64,000 nt of DNA from Sinomonas humi (GTDB lineage: Bacteria > Actinomycetota > Actinomycetes > Actinomycetales > Micrococcaceae). A program made the translations under genes and the position numbers. Positions within the stretch are counted from its first letter, which is position 1. Every line of letters begins with the position of its first letter. The DNA lies in the NCBI RefSeq assembly GCF_000802235.1, contig NZ_JTDL01000153.1, forward strand, positions 1-64,000. Direction: 5' to 3'. Positions 1 through 8,461 of the stretch are shown here, one piece after another. The notes beneath the pieces are model-generated. The model worked only from the letters and a program-made list of their open reading frames with translations. It had not been told where the DNA came from and did not search any database.

Positions 1-1
1 G

Positions 2-562
2 CTCACCGGCATCATCCTGTCCTCGCCGCCGCTGGACTTCCACGTCTCCGACACGTACTTCGTGGTCGCCCACTTCCACTACGTCGTCTTCGGCACCGTC
101 GTGTTCGCGATGTTCGCCGGGTTCTACTTCTGGTGGCCGAAGTGGACGGGCAAGATGCTCAACGAGCGCCTGGGCAAGATCCACTTCTGGCTCCTGCTCA
201 TCGGGTTCCACGGCACGTTCCTGATCCAGCACTGGCTCGGCGTCATGGGCATGCCCCGCCGGTACGCCGACTACCTGCCCCAGGACGGCTTCACCTGGAT
301 GAACCAGTTCTCCACGATCTCCTCGTTCGTGCTCGGCGCCTCGCTCATCCCGTTCTTCTGGAACGTCTACATCACCGCCCGCAGCGGCAAGCGGGTGACC
401 GTGGACGATCCTTGGGGCTTCGGCGCCTCGCTCGAGTGGGCGACCTCGTGCCCGCCCCCGCGCCACAACTTCACCTCACTCCCGCGCATCCGCTCCAACC
501 GTCCGGCCCTCGACCTGCACCACCCCGAACTGTCGATGCCCGTCGGGGAATACCGGTACTAG
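2..562 (+). CDS. ctaD: Cytochrome c oxidase subunit I, C-terminal part
   Basis: The frame is open from the left edge to TAG at 560-562, so only the last 186 residues are seen and the start lies upstream. This is the catalytic membrane subunit of the aa3-type terminal oxidase, which reduces oxygen to water and pumps protons. The visible HFHYV motif (about residues 23-27 of the fragment) supplies the conserved histidine ligands of heme a3 and heme a. The following hydrophobic stretches match the last transmembrane helices of heme-copper oxidases, and the PWG...[14 protein letters not shown] segment is the typical actinobacterial C-terminal tail. No obvious terminator follows in the 82-nt gap to the convergent TetR gene. 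Confidence 0.96.
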   Translation, partial: LTGIILSSPPLDFHVSDTYFVVAHFHYVVFGTVVFAMFAGFYFWWPKWTGKMLNERLGKIHFWLLLIGFHGTFLIQHWLGVMGMPRRYADYLPQDGFTWMNQFSTISSFVLGASLIPFFWNVYITARSGKRVTVDDPWGFGASLEWATSCPPPRHNFTSLPRIRSNRPALDLHHPELSMPVGEYRY

Positions 563-644
563 CAGGTGCCGACTGGGCCGAGGTCTGGACGGTCCCTACG
601 ACAGCCCAGAACTTGCGCTGCTCGTTCCGGGTGCCCTGCCTTTC

Positions 645-1241
645 TCAGGAGCGGGCGTGGGCGTCTATGAGGAGGGCGGCCATCGTTCTTGCACGCGAAG
701 CGGCATGGGGGTCGCCTTCCGCGGCTGCGACGATCGCTCCCTTGATGAGGATGTGCATGGACCAGGCGAAGTCGTCAGGGTCGTCAAGGTCTGCCGCTGC
801 GGCAAGCTGGGCCAGCTGTCGACGCGTCCCCTCCATGTAGTCGATGCTTGCCCTGCCGAGCGGGTGCTCACGACCCATCTCCATCATCACCTGTACGAAG
901 GTGATGACCTCGGCCCTGCCGTGGCGGAACCAGAAGTCGAAGACGTCGAAGACGGCAAGCAGTGCGCCTTCGTGGGCGGCGTTGCGGGCGACGGCGGCAT
1001 CTATCGCCTCGCTCCGTTCCCAGTACCACTGGTCCAGATAGGCGAGGACCACTTCGTCTTTAGAGCGGAAGTGCCTGTAGAAGGTCGCCTTGGCCACTCC
1101 CGAGGCCCGGATCAGCTCCTCGATCCCGACATCGCGGACGCCCCGCCGGGCAAACAGCTCGCAGGCTGCGGCAACGATCCTCTCGGACGCTCCGGCCGGC
1201 TGCTCGGCTGGCCCGGCCTGTCCTTGGCCTTGCATCTCCAC
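645..1241 (-). CDS. TetR/AcrR family transcriptional regulator
   Basis: 198-residue DNA-binding repressor-type protein. An N-terminal helix-turn-helix is visible around residues 20-68, with the characteristic GVAKATFYRHFRSKDEV recognition-helix signature. The C-terminal two-thirds is alpha-helical and would form the ligand and dimer domain; its ligand cannot be predicted. The listed start is GTG. An in-frame ATG two codons on (1235), preceded by GGAGTGG, is equally plausible. It is transcribed away from the ion channel gene, so either it or that gene may be its target, but I saw no convincing palindrome between them. Confidence 0.9.
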   Translation of the reverse strand: MEMQGQGQAGPAEQPAGASERIVAAACELFARRGVRDVGIEELIRASGVAKATFYRHFRSKDEVVLAYLDQWYWERSEAIDAAVARNAAHEGALLAVFDVFDFWFRHGRAEVITFVQVMMEMGREHPLGRASIDYMEGTRRQLAQLAAAADLDDPDDFAWSMHILIKGAIVAAAEGDPHAASRARTMAALLIDAHARS

Positions 1242-1469
1242 TCCGTGGTGGTACCCATCGGCCTACGGGCCAGACACCTGGGGTGACCATGGCCGAGAGC
1301 ACCAAGAGGGCGATGGCGTCCCCGGAGCCCAAGCGCGCGCTCGGGATGGTCCTCTGTTTCTGGCCCTCATCCAGGGGTAGGCCTAAAGCAACCGGGGTCC
1401 CGTGCCCGACACCGGCTTCGGATGGATTCCTCCGAGGGGCCATCGCGGGGAAGAGATCTGGAGGTTCCG

Positions 1470-2477
1470 ATGTCCGGCATTCCTCGGTCCGCCCTTCCCG
1501 ATCGGGAGGAGGTCCGCGAGCGGCTTGACGGGTTCCTGAATCCGCCGATGACGCTGGCAGGCGCCGCCATCGCGCTTGTCATCGTCTGCGAGGTCGTCGC
1601 GCCCCCCGGCCCGTGGGGCCCGGCACTGTGGGCGATCGCGGCAGCGTTGTACGCGATGATCCTGCTCGACTTCGCAAGCAAGCTGGCACTCTCGAGGGAC
1701 CGCGCCGCCTACCTGCGCACCCATTGGCCGGACGCGGTGTTCGCCGTGCTGCCCGTCCTGCGTCCGCTCACGTACCTTCGCCGCCTGCACATCTACCGGC
1801 TTGTCGAATCCCTGTTCGCGCTGCTTTTCGGGCGCCATCCGGACGGGCGGGCGGCACGTCTGGGAGTGAGGATCCTCAAGCGCCGCCAGCTCGGCAAACT
1901 GATGCTCTCGACCCTGATGCTCACCCTGATCTTCGCCGAACTGTTCTATCTCGCGGAGATCAATGCGAAGGGAAGCCAGATCACTTCCTTCGGAGGCGCG
2001 CTCTGGTTCACCGCGTCCTACATCACCACCGTGGGCAGCGAGGTCTACCCAGTAACCTTCGCCGGAAGGGTGGTCGGGTGGGCCCTCATGATCTACGCCG
2101 TGACCGTCTTCACCTATCTGGCCGCTTCGCTGGCCTCTGTCATGGTGGGCGGGGACAGCGAGCAGGGCAGTGCCGATGCGCCCGCCTCCGGCCCGTCGTC
2201 GTCCTCCAGTGCGCCTGCCTCCGCTCCTGCCGCCCCGACCGGGAACGGGGCCGAACCGTCCTCCCTCCCTCCCGAGCCAAGCGAGGCAGCTGAGGGCGAG
2301 CCGCGCAAGGACGCGGAGTCCCCTTCGGACATGGGCGAGAAAGGCCCCGCATCAGGCGGAATGCCTGCGGGCGTGCCGCATGCCGAAGGGGACCAAGCAC
2401 GCGAGCTGCTGCGCCAGGCCGAGGAACTGCTAGCCCGTGCCCAAGCCCTGCTAGCCCGCGCCCACGGCTCAGAGTAG
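1470..2477 (+). CDS. Voltage-gated-like ion channel with atypical selectivity filter
   Basis: 335-residue membrane protein of the voltage-gated cation channel superfamily. The start is set by GGAGG at 1460-1464; a longer frame from 1422 lacks such a site. Hydrophobic segments S1-S3 are followed by an arginine-bearing S4-like stretch (LRPLTYLRRLHIYRL), then S5, a pore loop (FGGALWFTASYITTVGS) and S6. Where potassium channels have TVGYGD followed by xxP, this protein reads TVGSEVYP: the tyrosine is replaced, one residue is missing and the acidic position is Glu. After S6 comes a long Ser/Pro/Ala-rich linker and a C-terminal helix of Glu/Ala/Leu/Arg repeats that could be a coiled-coil tetramerisation element. 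Ion selectivity is unknown. Confidence 0.85.
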   Translation: MSGIPRSALPDREEVRERLDGFLNPPMTLAGAAIALVIVCEVVAPPGPWGPALWAIAAALYAMILLDFASKLALSRDRAAYLRTHWPDAVFAVLPVLRPLTYLRRLHIYRLVESLFALLFGRHPDGRAARLGVRILKRRQLGKLMLSTLMLTLIFAELFYLAEINAKGSQITSFGGALWFTASYITTVGSEVYPVTFAGRVVGWALMIYAVTVFTYLAASLASVMVGGDSEQGSADAPASGPSSSSSAPASAPAAPTGNGAEPSSLPPEPSEAAEGEPRKDAESPSDMGEKGPASGGMPAGVPHAEGDQARELLRQAEELLARAQALLARAHGSE

Positions 2478-2478
2478 C

Positions 2479-2500
2479 CGCCTCTCCTCAGGGCGAGGCG
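2479..2500 (+). terminator. Weak hairpin after the ion channel gene
   Basis: CGCCTC and GAGGCG can pair around a 10-nt loop just after the channel stop codon, in the gap between convergent genes. The stem is short and has no T-tract, so this is only a possible terminator. Confidence 0.3.
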
Positions 2501-2525
2501 CCTGCCAAGGGCGCGGTCGCTGTTC

Positions 2526-2801
2526 TCAGACTTCTTCGAGGGCGTCGCCGAATTCCTTGAGGGCATTGCTCCTAGAAGACCGGGCGAGGAGGTGTCCGGC
2601 GGCCAGGATCCCCGCCAGAGGCCATTCGAGGATCCCGGCTGTGGCGAGCACCCCGACCCCGCCGACGAAGCCCAGGTCTTCGACGGGCGGCAGGCGGACC
2701 GAGCCGAGGCCTTCGAAGTTGATGGTCACTGTACGGTGGTGGGCCGCCTTCCGCCCGGCCTTGCTGAAGGCGCCCTGAGGGCGTGCGTTGGTGTCAGGCA
2801 T
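2526..2801 (-). CDS. Hypothetical protein with a hydrophobic segment
   Basis: 91-residue protein that I do not recognise. The start ATG at 2801 follows GGAGG with normal spacing; the same frame stays open upstream to 3467, but that part runs antisense to the YihY gene and has no ribosome site. A basic N terminus is followed by the segment TVTINFEGLGSVRLPPVEDL and a glycine-rich hydrophobic stretch (about residues 43-73) that could be one or two membrane helices, then an acidic tail. It is convergent with the ion channel. No function is assigned. Confidence 0.65.
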   Translation of the reverse strand: MPDTNARPQGAFSKAGRKAAHHRTVTINFEGLGSVRLPPVEDLGFVGGVGVLATAGILEWPLAGILAAGHLLARSSRSNALKEFGDALEEV

Positions 2802-2889
2802 CGTTGTCCTCCGTTGTCCGTGGCGCTGGCGGTTGCTGCTGGTGGACTGCTGGGTGCTGCGGGGAGACCCCGCGAGCCCCGCGAGAACA

Positions 2890-2905
2890 GTTGCGTCAGC
2901 GCAAC
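2890..2905. promoter_or_regulatory. Inverted repeat upstream of the small hypothetical gene
   Basis: GTTGCG-TCAG-CGCAAC is a perfect 6-bp inverted repeat in the 224-nt gap between the small hypothetical gene and the YihY gene. It lies about 90 nt upstream of the former. It could be an operator; the arms are short enough for chance. Confidence 0.3.
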
Positions 2906-3025
2906 CATATGAGTGTTGAGTACCCTCGATCGCGGCCGGGAAACGGCCAAGCGAGCAGTGCGACAGGACCGGGAGCGGCCGTAGGGAGGCAGATGTGGGG
3001 GAGGGTGCTGTGAGCTGGCCTGCTC

Positions 3026-4078
3026 TCATCGGCCGTGTCGGCGGCGGAGCTCGCGTGCCCGGCGGATGTCCTCTTGGGCCCGCTTCTGGCGTTTCCTGAT
3101 CCCTGCGACGGACTTTGGCGGGAGCTGGATCTGCTCCTCGGCAGGCAGCCCGGCCTCTAGCTCGCGGCCGCGCTCGGTCTCGGCGTCGAACACGGCCCCG
3201 AGCAGGAGGGACATGTTCAGCAGCCATACCCACAGCAGGAGGATGATGACGCCGCCGAGCGCTCCATAGGTCCTGTTGTAGTGCCCGAAATTGCCCACGT
3301 AGAAGCCGAAGCCTGCCGTGGCGAGGGCGAAGACGGCCAGGGCAATGGAGGAGCCGACACTCATCCACCGGAACTTGGGCTGGCGGACGTTCGGGGTGAA
3401 GTAGTAGAGGACGGCGATCAGTCCTACCACGAGCACGACGGCGGCCGGCCACTTCAGGATGTTCCATCCCACCTCAGCGGGGCCTCCTAGCCCGATGGCA
3501 TTGCCGATGGCATCGGCGATCGGCCCGCTGAGGACCAGGACCGCGGAGACCACTGCGACGACGACCACGTAGACGACCGTGATCCCCAGCATGGTGCCGA
3601 AGAGCCGAACCAATGAGCGCCCCTCTGCGATGCCGTAGATTCGGTTCATTGCCCGCGCGAAGGCGCGGACGTATCCTGAGGCGGCCCACAGGGCCCCAGC
3701 CAGGCCTCCGATGAGCGCCAGGCCCGCAGCTGGGGCGTGGACGAGGTCCTCGACGGGCTGTCGGATGGATGCGGCCGTGGCACCGGGAGCGATGTGCTGG
3801 ATGATGTCCATCATTCCCGAAACCGTGTTCCCGCTCTGGCCGAACAGACCGAGAAGCGAGACGATCGCCAAGAGCGCCGGGAAGAGCGAGAGGACCGCGT
3901 GGTAGGTCAGCCCTGCGGCGAGGTCCATGCACTGATGGTCCATGAACCCGCGCAGCGTCCTGAGCGCGACGTACCGCCACACCGGCTCGGTCACCTCGCT
4001 CAGGCGCTGCGGCTCGCGCGGGTCGTCAGGGGAGCTCTCTGCCCAGCGCTGCGGGGACTCGGGCTCCTGATCACCCAT
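3026..4078 (-). CDS. YihY/BrkB family inner-membrane protein
   Basis: 350-residue polytopic protein of the YihY/virulence factor BrkB family. The conserved N-terminal block is present ([34 protein letters not shown]), followed by further hydrophobic helices and the [24 protein letters not shown] motif near the end. About six transmembrane segments are visible between hydrophilic ends; the C-terminal tail is basic. The ATG at 4078 follows GAGGAGG with good spacing. The family has been annotated as ribonuclease BN by mistake in the past; its true role is unknown. It appears to be transcribed alone. Confidence 0.93.
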   Translation of the reverse strand: MGDQEPESPQRWAESSPDDPREPQRLSEVTEPVWRYVALRTLRGFMDHQCMDLAAGLTYHAVLSLFPALLAIVSLLGLFGQSGNTVSGMMDIIQHIAPGATAASIRQPVEDLVHAPAAGLALIGGLAGALWAASGYVRAFARAMNRIYGIAEGRSLVRLFGTMLGITVVYVVVVAVVSAVLVLSGPIADAIGNAIGLGGPAEVGWNILKWPAAVVLVVGLIAVLYYFTPNVRQPKFRWMSVGSSIALAVFALATAGFGFYVGNFGHYNRTYGALGGVIILLLWVWLLNMSLLLGAVFDAETERGRELEAGLPAEEQIQLPPKSVAGIRKRQKRAQEDIRRARELRRRHGR

Positions 4079-4284
4079 GCGGGCCTCCTCGGCACACTCG
4101 ACATCACACCGGCCATCCCGGCCCTCTTCCGATACCCTCAGGCCTTCCTCGCAAAGCCGATTGGCCTCCGGGGCTGCGATGGCGCCCGTCCGACCACATG
4201 CTAAAATTCATGGCTGGCCCTCCAATCGGTGGGCGTTCACACCTGGCTTCTGGCAAAATCCAGAGCCCTAGCAAAGGTCCCATT

Positions 4285-4542
4285 GTGAAGTCTGATATCC
4301 ACCCCAAGTACGCGCCGATCGTCTTCAACGATCTCGCGTCCGGCACCAAGTTCCTGACCCGCTCCACGGCCACCTCGGACAAGACGATCGAGTGGGAGGA
4401 CGGCAACACCTACCCGGTCATCGACGTCGAGATCTCCTCTGAGTCGCACCCGTTCTACACGGGCAAGCAGCGCATCATGGACTCCGCAGGCCGCGTAGAG
4501 CGCTTCAACGCGCGCTTCAAGAACTTCGGCAAGAAGGCCTGA
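4285..4542 (+). CDS. rpmE2: 50S ribosomal protein L31 type B
   Basis: 85-residue ribosomal protein of the large subunit. The GTG start gives MKSDIHPKY, the usual N terminus of the family, preceded by AAAGG; upstream in-frame ATG codons at 4198 and 4210 would add a tail not found in the family. There are no CxxC motifs, so this is the zinc-independent paralogue (C- form) that usually replaces zinc-binding L31 when zinc is scarce. [20 protein letters not shown] and the [10 protein letters not shown] block are diagnostic. The upstream region carries TAAAAT at 4202-4207, a possible -10 element. I found no Zur-like box that I trust. A strong hairpin follows the stop. Confidence 0.95.
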   Translation: MKSDIHPKYAPIVFNDLASGTKFLTRSTATSDKTIEWEDGNTYPVIDVEISSESHPFYTGKQRIMDSAGRVERFNARFKNFGKKA

Positions 4543-4558
4543 TTCAAGCCCTTGCTGT

Positions 4559-4594
4559 ACGGAAGGCGTCGCCCAGAAGGGCGGCGCCTTCCGT
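4559..4594 (+). terminator. Hairpin terminator after rpmE2
   Basis: The arms ACGGAAGGCGTCGCCC and GGGCGGCGCCTTCCGT form a 16-bp stem with a single T-G wobble and the 4-nt loop AGAA, 16 nt after the L31 stop. No T-tract follows, which is common in high-GC actinobacteria. Confidence 0.75.
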
Positions 4595-4676
4595 CGTCGG
4601 GCCTTCCGTCAGTTCCAGATTCTTCCCTTCCGGTCCCCTCCGAGCTGTCGTTCCCTGGTCGTCTGGTCGGCGGGGC

Positions 4677-4682
4677 TAGGCT
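4677..4682 (+). promoter_or_regulatory. -10 element TAGGCT before the lipoate ligase gene
   Basis: TAGGCT lies 6 nt before the GTG at 4689, and no Shine-Dalgarno sequence is present. The geometry places the transcript start at or beside the start codon (leaderless mRNA). Confidence 0.6.
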
Positions 4683-4688
4683 TGTCGG

Positions 4689-5747
4689 GTGGCTGAACAT
4701 CACGGCGAATACAAGGTGCCAGGCGGCAAGCTCGTCGTCGCCGACCTCGTGACGGACGACGGCGTCATCACCAAGGCGAGCATCAACGGGGACTTCTTCC
4801 TCGAGCCGGATGAGGCCCTCGACGACATCAACGAGGCCTTGGTCGGCCTTTCGAGCGAGGCGCCGAATGTGGCGATTACGGCGGCGGTTCACGATGCCGT
4901 GGATTCGTCCGCCGTCATGTTCGGCTTCGATCCGGCCGCCGTCGCGGTCGCGGTCCGCCGCGCCTTGGGCCACGCTACGACGTGGGCGGACCACGACTGG
5001 GAGGTGATCCCGCCGACTGCCTTGCCGATCACCGAACAGGTCGCCCTCGACGAGGTGCTCACCCGCGAGGTCGGGGAAGGGCGGCGCAAGCCCACACTTC
5101 GCTTCTGGGAGTGGGACGAGCCCTCCGTGGTCATCGGGACGTTCCAGTCCTATCGGAATGAGGTAGATCCGGACGGGGTTGCGCGCTACGGCATCACCGT
5201 CGTCCGGCGAGTCAGCGGCGGCGGTGCGATGTTCATGGAAGCCGGGAACTGCATCACGTATTCGCTCTACCTGCCGACGTCGCTCGTTGACGGCCTCTCG
5301 TTCGCCGATTCCTATCCGTTTCTAGACGCCTGGGTCATGGAGGCCTTGGCCTCGGTCGGCGTCAAGGCCTTCTACAAGCCACTCAATGACATCGCCACAG
5401 AGGAGGGCAAGATCGGCGGTGCGGCCCAAAAGAGGTTCGGCAACGGCGCAATGCTCCACCACGTGACCATGAGCTACGACATCGACGCTGCCAAGATGAC
5501 CGAGGTCCTGCGCATAGGCCGCGAGAAGATCTCGGACAAGGGGATCGCGAGCGCGAAGAAGCGCGTTGATCCGCTCAAGCGACAGACCGGGCTGGACCGC
5601 AAGGACCTTCTCGAAGCCATGATCGGAACTTTCGAGCAGCGCTACGGAGCGCGGCGCGCCGAGCTTTCCACGGAATCACGCGAGGCTGCGCGACGCCTGG
5701 CGGCATCCAAGTTCGGCACCGAGGCATGGTTGCACCGAGTGCCGTAG
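4689..5747 (+). CDS. Lipoate-protein ligase with N-terminal accessory domain
   Basis: 352-residue enzyme of the biotin/lipoate ligase family, expected to activate lipoate with ATP and attach it to a lysine of 2-oxoacid dehydrogenases or GcvH. Residues 8-95 (KVPGGKLVV...INGDFFLEPDEALDDINEAL) resemble the LplB/C-terminal accessory domain of LplA. Residues from about 105 onward form the catalytic domain, with RRVSGGGAMF and LNDIATEEGKIGGAAQKR, which contains the conserved lipoyl-AMP-binding lysine. The domain order is reversed relative to E. coli LplA. The GTG start has no ribosome site but has TAGGCT 6 nt upstream, so the mRNA is probably leaderless. Lipoate rather than octanoate specificity is inferred. 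Confidence 0.85.
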   Translation: MAEHHGEYKVPGGKLVVADLVTDDGVITKASINGDFFLEPDEALDDINEALVGLSSEAPNVAITAAVHDAVDSSAVMFGFDPAAVAVAVRRALGHATTWADHDWEVIPPTALPITEQVALDEVLTREVGEGRRKPTLRFWEWDEPSVVIGTFQSYRNEVDPDGVARYGITVVRRVSGGGAMFMEAGNCITYSLYLPTSLVDGLSFADSYPFLDAWVMEALASVGVKAFYKPLNDIATEEGKIGGAAQKRFGNGAMLHHVTMSYDIDAAKMTEVLRIGREKISDKGIASAKKRVDPLKRQTGLDRKDLLEAMIGTFEQRYGARRAELSTESREAARRLAASKFGTEAWLHRVP

Positions 5748-5768
5748 ACGGCTCCGTTCACGCTTGCT

Positions 5769-8411
5769 TTACGTCGTCGCTGAGCGGGACTGGGCCACAA
5801 GGGCACGCCTCAGGTGGTCGCGCTGCTCGACGACGACCCGCCGCAGCGCGTGCGGAGCGTCCGCATGGCGGGCGAGCCACGAATCGGCGAGCCTCAGTAC
5901 CTCGTCAGCATCGGGCTCGCCACTGAGCTGGAGGTCGCTGTCAGGGAACAAGCCCATTACGATCCTGCTGGCGAGTTCGTTCGACTTCTCGGCCCACACC
6001 TCCTCGAGAGAGGAGAAGTAGGCGTCCCGGTAGGGCAGCCTGAGTTCGTTCGGACCGAGCCCGAAGCCCTCGATGGTCGCCTTGAGGAGCTCGTTGGAGA
6101 GATCGTCCCGTTCGACGACGGCGCTCCACGCTTCTGCCTTTGCCTCGGGCGTAGGGCGGGCCGCGAGGGCGAGGCAATGTCCGACTCGTCCGCGGGCTGT
6201 CGCATCGCGGGCGAGTTCCGCCTCCAGATCCGCCTCGTCCGCGGCGCCTTGAGCCGCCAAGGCCTGCCACAGAGACCAGCGCAGGTCCGCGTCCGCGGCA
6301 ATGCCCCGAATGCCGCCGTCGTCCTCAATCAGGGAACGCACGAGCTCGAGCTGGCCGCCCCCGAAGCGGCTGCCGCGCGCGAGCGCCCGGGCCCACGCAA
6401 GCTGCTCGTCGGAGCCCGGAGCGGACGCCTTCAGATGCTCTGCAACTGCGGCAAGGTACTCTTCGCGTAACGCGGGCCGTTCCCCCACGGATGCATAGCG
6501 CTCGATCGCGGTTCGGGCGTTGTCGAGCACGGTGAGGAGGACTCCGATCGTCGTCTCGGCTGGTCCGAAGCGCGCAACCGCGCGGACGTAGTCGCGTGCT
6601 GGGGATTTGCCGTCGCGCACCTCGTGCCACAGGGCGGTCCAACACAAGGCGCGTGCGAGCGGATCGGCGATGTCTCCGAGGGAATTGCGCACAGTCCGCT
6701 CCGACGCCGGATCGAGACGGACCTTCGCGTACGTGAGGTCCTCATCATTGACGAGGAGCAGGTCAGGAGAGGGGAGCCCCGAGAGTTCGGGGACTTCCGT
6801 CAGCTCGCCTGCCGGTCCGGCAGCGACGACGACGTCGACTGAACGGGCGCGCACAATCTTGCCGTCAGATGCCCGCGAGTAGAGACCCACGCGGAGACGA
6901 TGCGGGCGCGGCGCCGAGATGCCGGTCGCGGGGTCGAACGCCGCCTGCCGAACCGCGACTCTGGCGAGGCGGTCGCCGTCGTACTCCACCTCCGGCACCA
7001 GCAGCGGTAGCCCCGCCGTCTGAAGCCAAGCGGCAGCCCACTCTTCCATCGGCTTGCCGGAGGCGCGACCCAACGCGTCGAGAAGGTCCGTCAGCGATGT
7101 ATTCCCATAGGCGTGCTTCCCGAAGTACTCTCGGGCCGCGACGAAGAACGCGTCCTCGCCCACATAGGCGACGAGCTGCTTGAGCACGGAGGCGCCCTTC
7201 GCGTAGGTGATGCCGTCGAAGTTCTGCTCCGCGGCCTCAAGGTCCGGCACGTCGGCGACGATCGGGTGCGTGGTCGGGAGTTGGTCCTGCACGTAGGCCC
7301 ACGCCTTGCGGCGGTTCGCAAAGTTCACCCACGCGGTATCCCAGTCCGTGGCCCTTTCCACGGCGAGAGTCCCCATGTACTCGGCGAACGACTCCTTGAG
7401 CCAGAGATCGTCCCACCAGCGCATCGTCACGAGGTCCCCAAACCACATATGCGCCATCTCATGCAGGAGCGTGTTCGCACGCCCCTCGTACTGTGAGTCG
7501 GCAGCACGCGAGGCAAAGACGTACTGCTCGGTGAACGTAACGATGCCCGGGTTCTCCATTGCGCCGAGGTTGTACTCCGGCACGAAGGCCTGCTCGTACT
7601 TCCCCCAGGGGTAAGCGGGTGAGAACACCGAATGGTAGAAGTCCAGACCACGTTTCGTGAGCGCGAAGAGGCGCTCGGCGTCGAAATGCTCGGCAAGTGA
7701 AGCGCGGCAGTAGGCAGCGAGCGGCACGGTGAGCGGGGCGTCGTCGTCCGCGCTCCCGACCCACACGTCTTGGGCGCGGTGGTAAGGGCCGGCGACGACG
7801 GCGGCGAGGTAGGTCGAGATCGGCGGCGTGGGCGCGAAGTCCCACCGCCCGACGGAGGGGTCTTCGCCTTCGGCGTGAAGCGTGGCTTGAGTGATGGCCG
7901 AACCATTGGCAGTGACGACCCACTGTGCAGGCGCGAGGACGGTGAAGGCGATCGACGCCTTGAGGTCCGGCTGCTCGAAGTTCGGGAAGTAGCGGCGAGC
8001 ATCGGCAGGCTCGCACTGGGTGTAGAGGTAGGTCCGGCCGTCGGCGGGGTCGACGAAGCGGTGCAGTCCCTCGCCGCTCCGACTGTAGCGGGCCTGCGCG
8101 GTGACCTCGAGACGGTTCCGGCCCTCAAGCCCATCCAGCCGGATCCGCGCACCGTCGTACACGGTCGACTCGTCCAGCAGCCGACCGTTGAGCGCGGCCG
8201 ACGAGACGCTCTCGCCCACGAAATCGGCGAACGTGGACGATCCCGGGACGGCGCTGAAGTCAATCACACTCGTGGTTTCGAAGGTCGCGCTGTCGGGATC
8301 CTCGGCTGCGCGGAGATCAAGGGTCACATGGTAGGACTCGACGTTGATGAGGCGAGCACGTTCGGCAGCCTCCTCACGACTCAGGTTCTCGTTCGACACG
8401 CGGCCATTCAA
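5769..8411 (-). CDS. pepN: Aminopeptidase N (M1 zinc metallopeptidase)
   Basis: 880-residue cytoplasmic aminopeptidase that removes N-terminal residues from peptides. The beta-rich N-terminal domain is followed by the substrate-anchoring GAMEN motif (residues 283-287) and the zinc site HEMAH (317-321) with the third ligand Glu at 340 (WLKESFAEYMG). The helical C-terminal ERAP1-like domain is complete. Length fits the family. The start is a TTG at 8411 preceded by GGAGGGG at normal spacing; a GTG four codons later has no suitable site. It is convergent with the lipoate ligase gene and divergent from the ATP-grasp operon. Confidence 0.96.
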   Translation of the reverse strand: MNGRVSNENLSREEAAERARLINVESYHVTLDLRAAEDPDSATFETTSVIDFSAVPGSSTFADFVGESVSSAALNGRLLDESTVYDGARIRLDGLEGRNRLEVTAQARYSRSGEGLHRFVDPADGRTYLYTQCEPADARRYFPNFEQPDLKASIAFTVLAPAQWVVTANGSAITQATLHAEGEDPSVGRWDFAPTPPISTYLAAVVAGPYHRAQDVWVGSADDDAPLTVPLAAYCRASLAEHFDAERLFALTKRGLDFYHSVFSPAYPWGKYEQAFVPEYNLGAMENPGIVTFTEQYVFASRAADSQYEGRANTLLHEMAHMWFGDLVTMRWWDDLWLKESFAEYMGTLAVERATDWDTAWVNFANRRKAWAYVQDQLPTTHPIVADVPDLEAAEQNFDGITYAKGASVLKQLVAYVGEDAFFVAAREYFGKHAYGNTSLTDLLDALGRASGKPMEEWAAAWLQTAGLPLLVPEVEYDGDRLARVAVRQAAFDPATGISAPRPHRLRVGLYSRASDGKIVRARSVDVVVAAGPAGELTEVPELSGLPSPDLLLVNDEDLTYAKVRLDPASERTVRNSLGDIADPLARALCWTALWHEVRDGKSPARDYVRAVARFGPAETTIGVLLTVLDNARTAIERYASVGERPALREEYLAAVAEHLKASAPGSDEQLAWARALARGSRFGGGQLELVRSLIEDDGGIRGIAADADLRWSLWQALAAQGAADEADLEAELARDATARGRVGHCLALAARPTPEAKAEAWSAVVERDDLSNELLKATIEGFGLGPNELRLPYRDAYFSSLEEVWAEKSNELASRIVMGLFPDSDLQLSGEPDADEVLRLADSWLARHADAPHALRRVVVEQRDHLRRALVAQSRSATT

Positions 8412-8461
8412 CCACGCCCCTCCGACAGCCCAAGGTGCGGGAACGCGGAGACAGGCCGAAT

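Noticed and set aside
2802-3467. Upstream extension of the 2526-2801 gene to a 313-residue protein
   Set aside because: The extra part is antisense to the YihY gene, Arg/Pro-rich as GC-rich shadow frames are, and has no ribosome site; GGAGG supports the short start.
4198-4213. CATGCTAAAATTCATG upstream of L31 type B as a Zur operator
   Set aside because: It is AT-rich and roughly symmetrical, but does not match the TGAAAATCATTTTCA-type actinobacterial Zur box; TAAAAT within it is more simply a -10 element.
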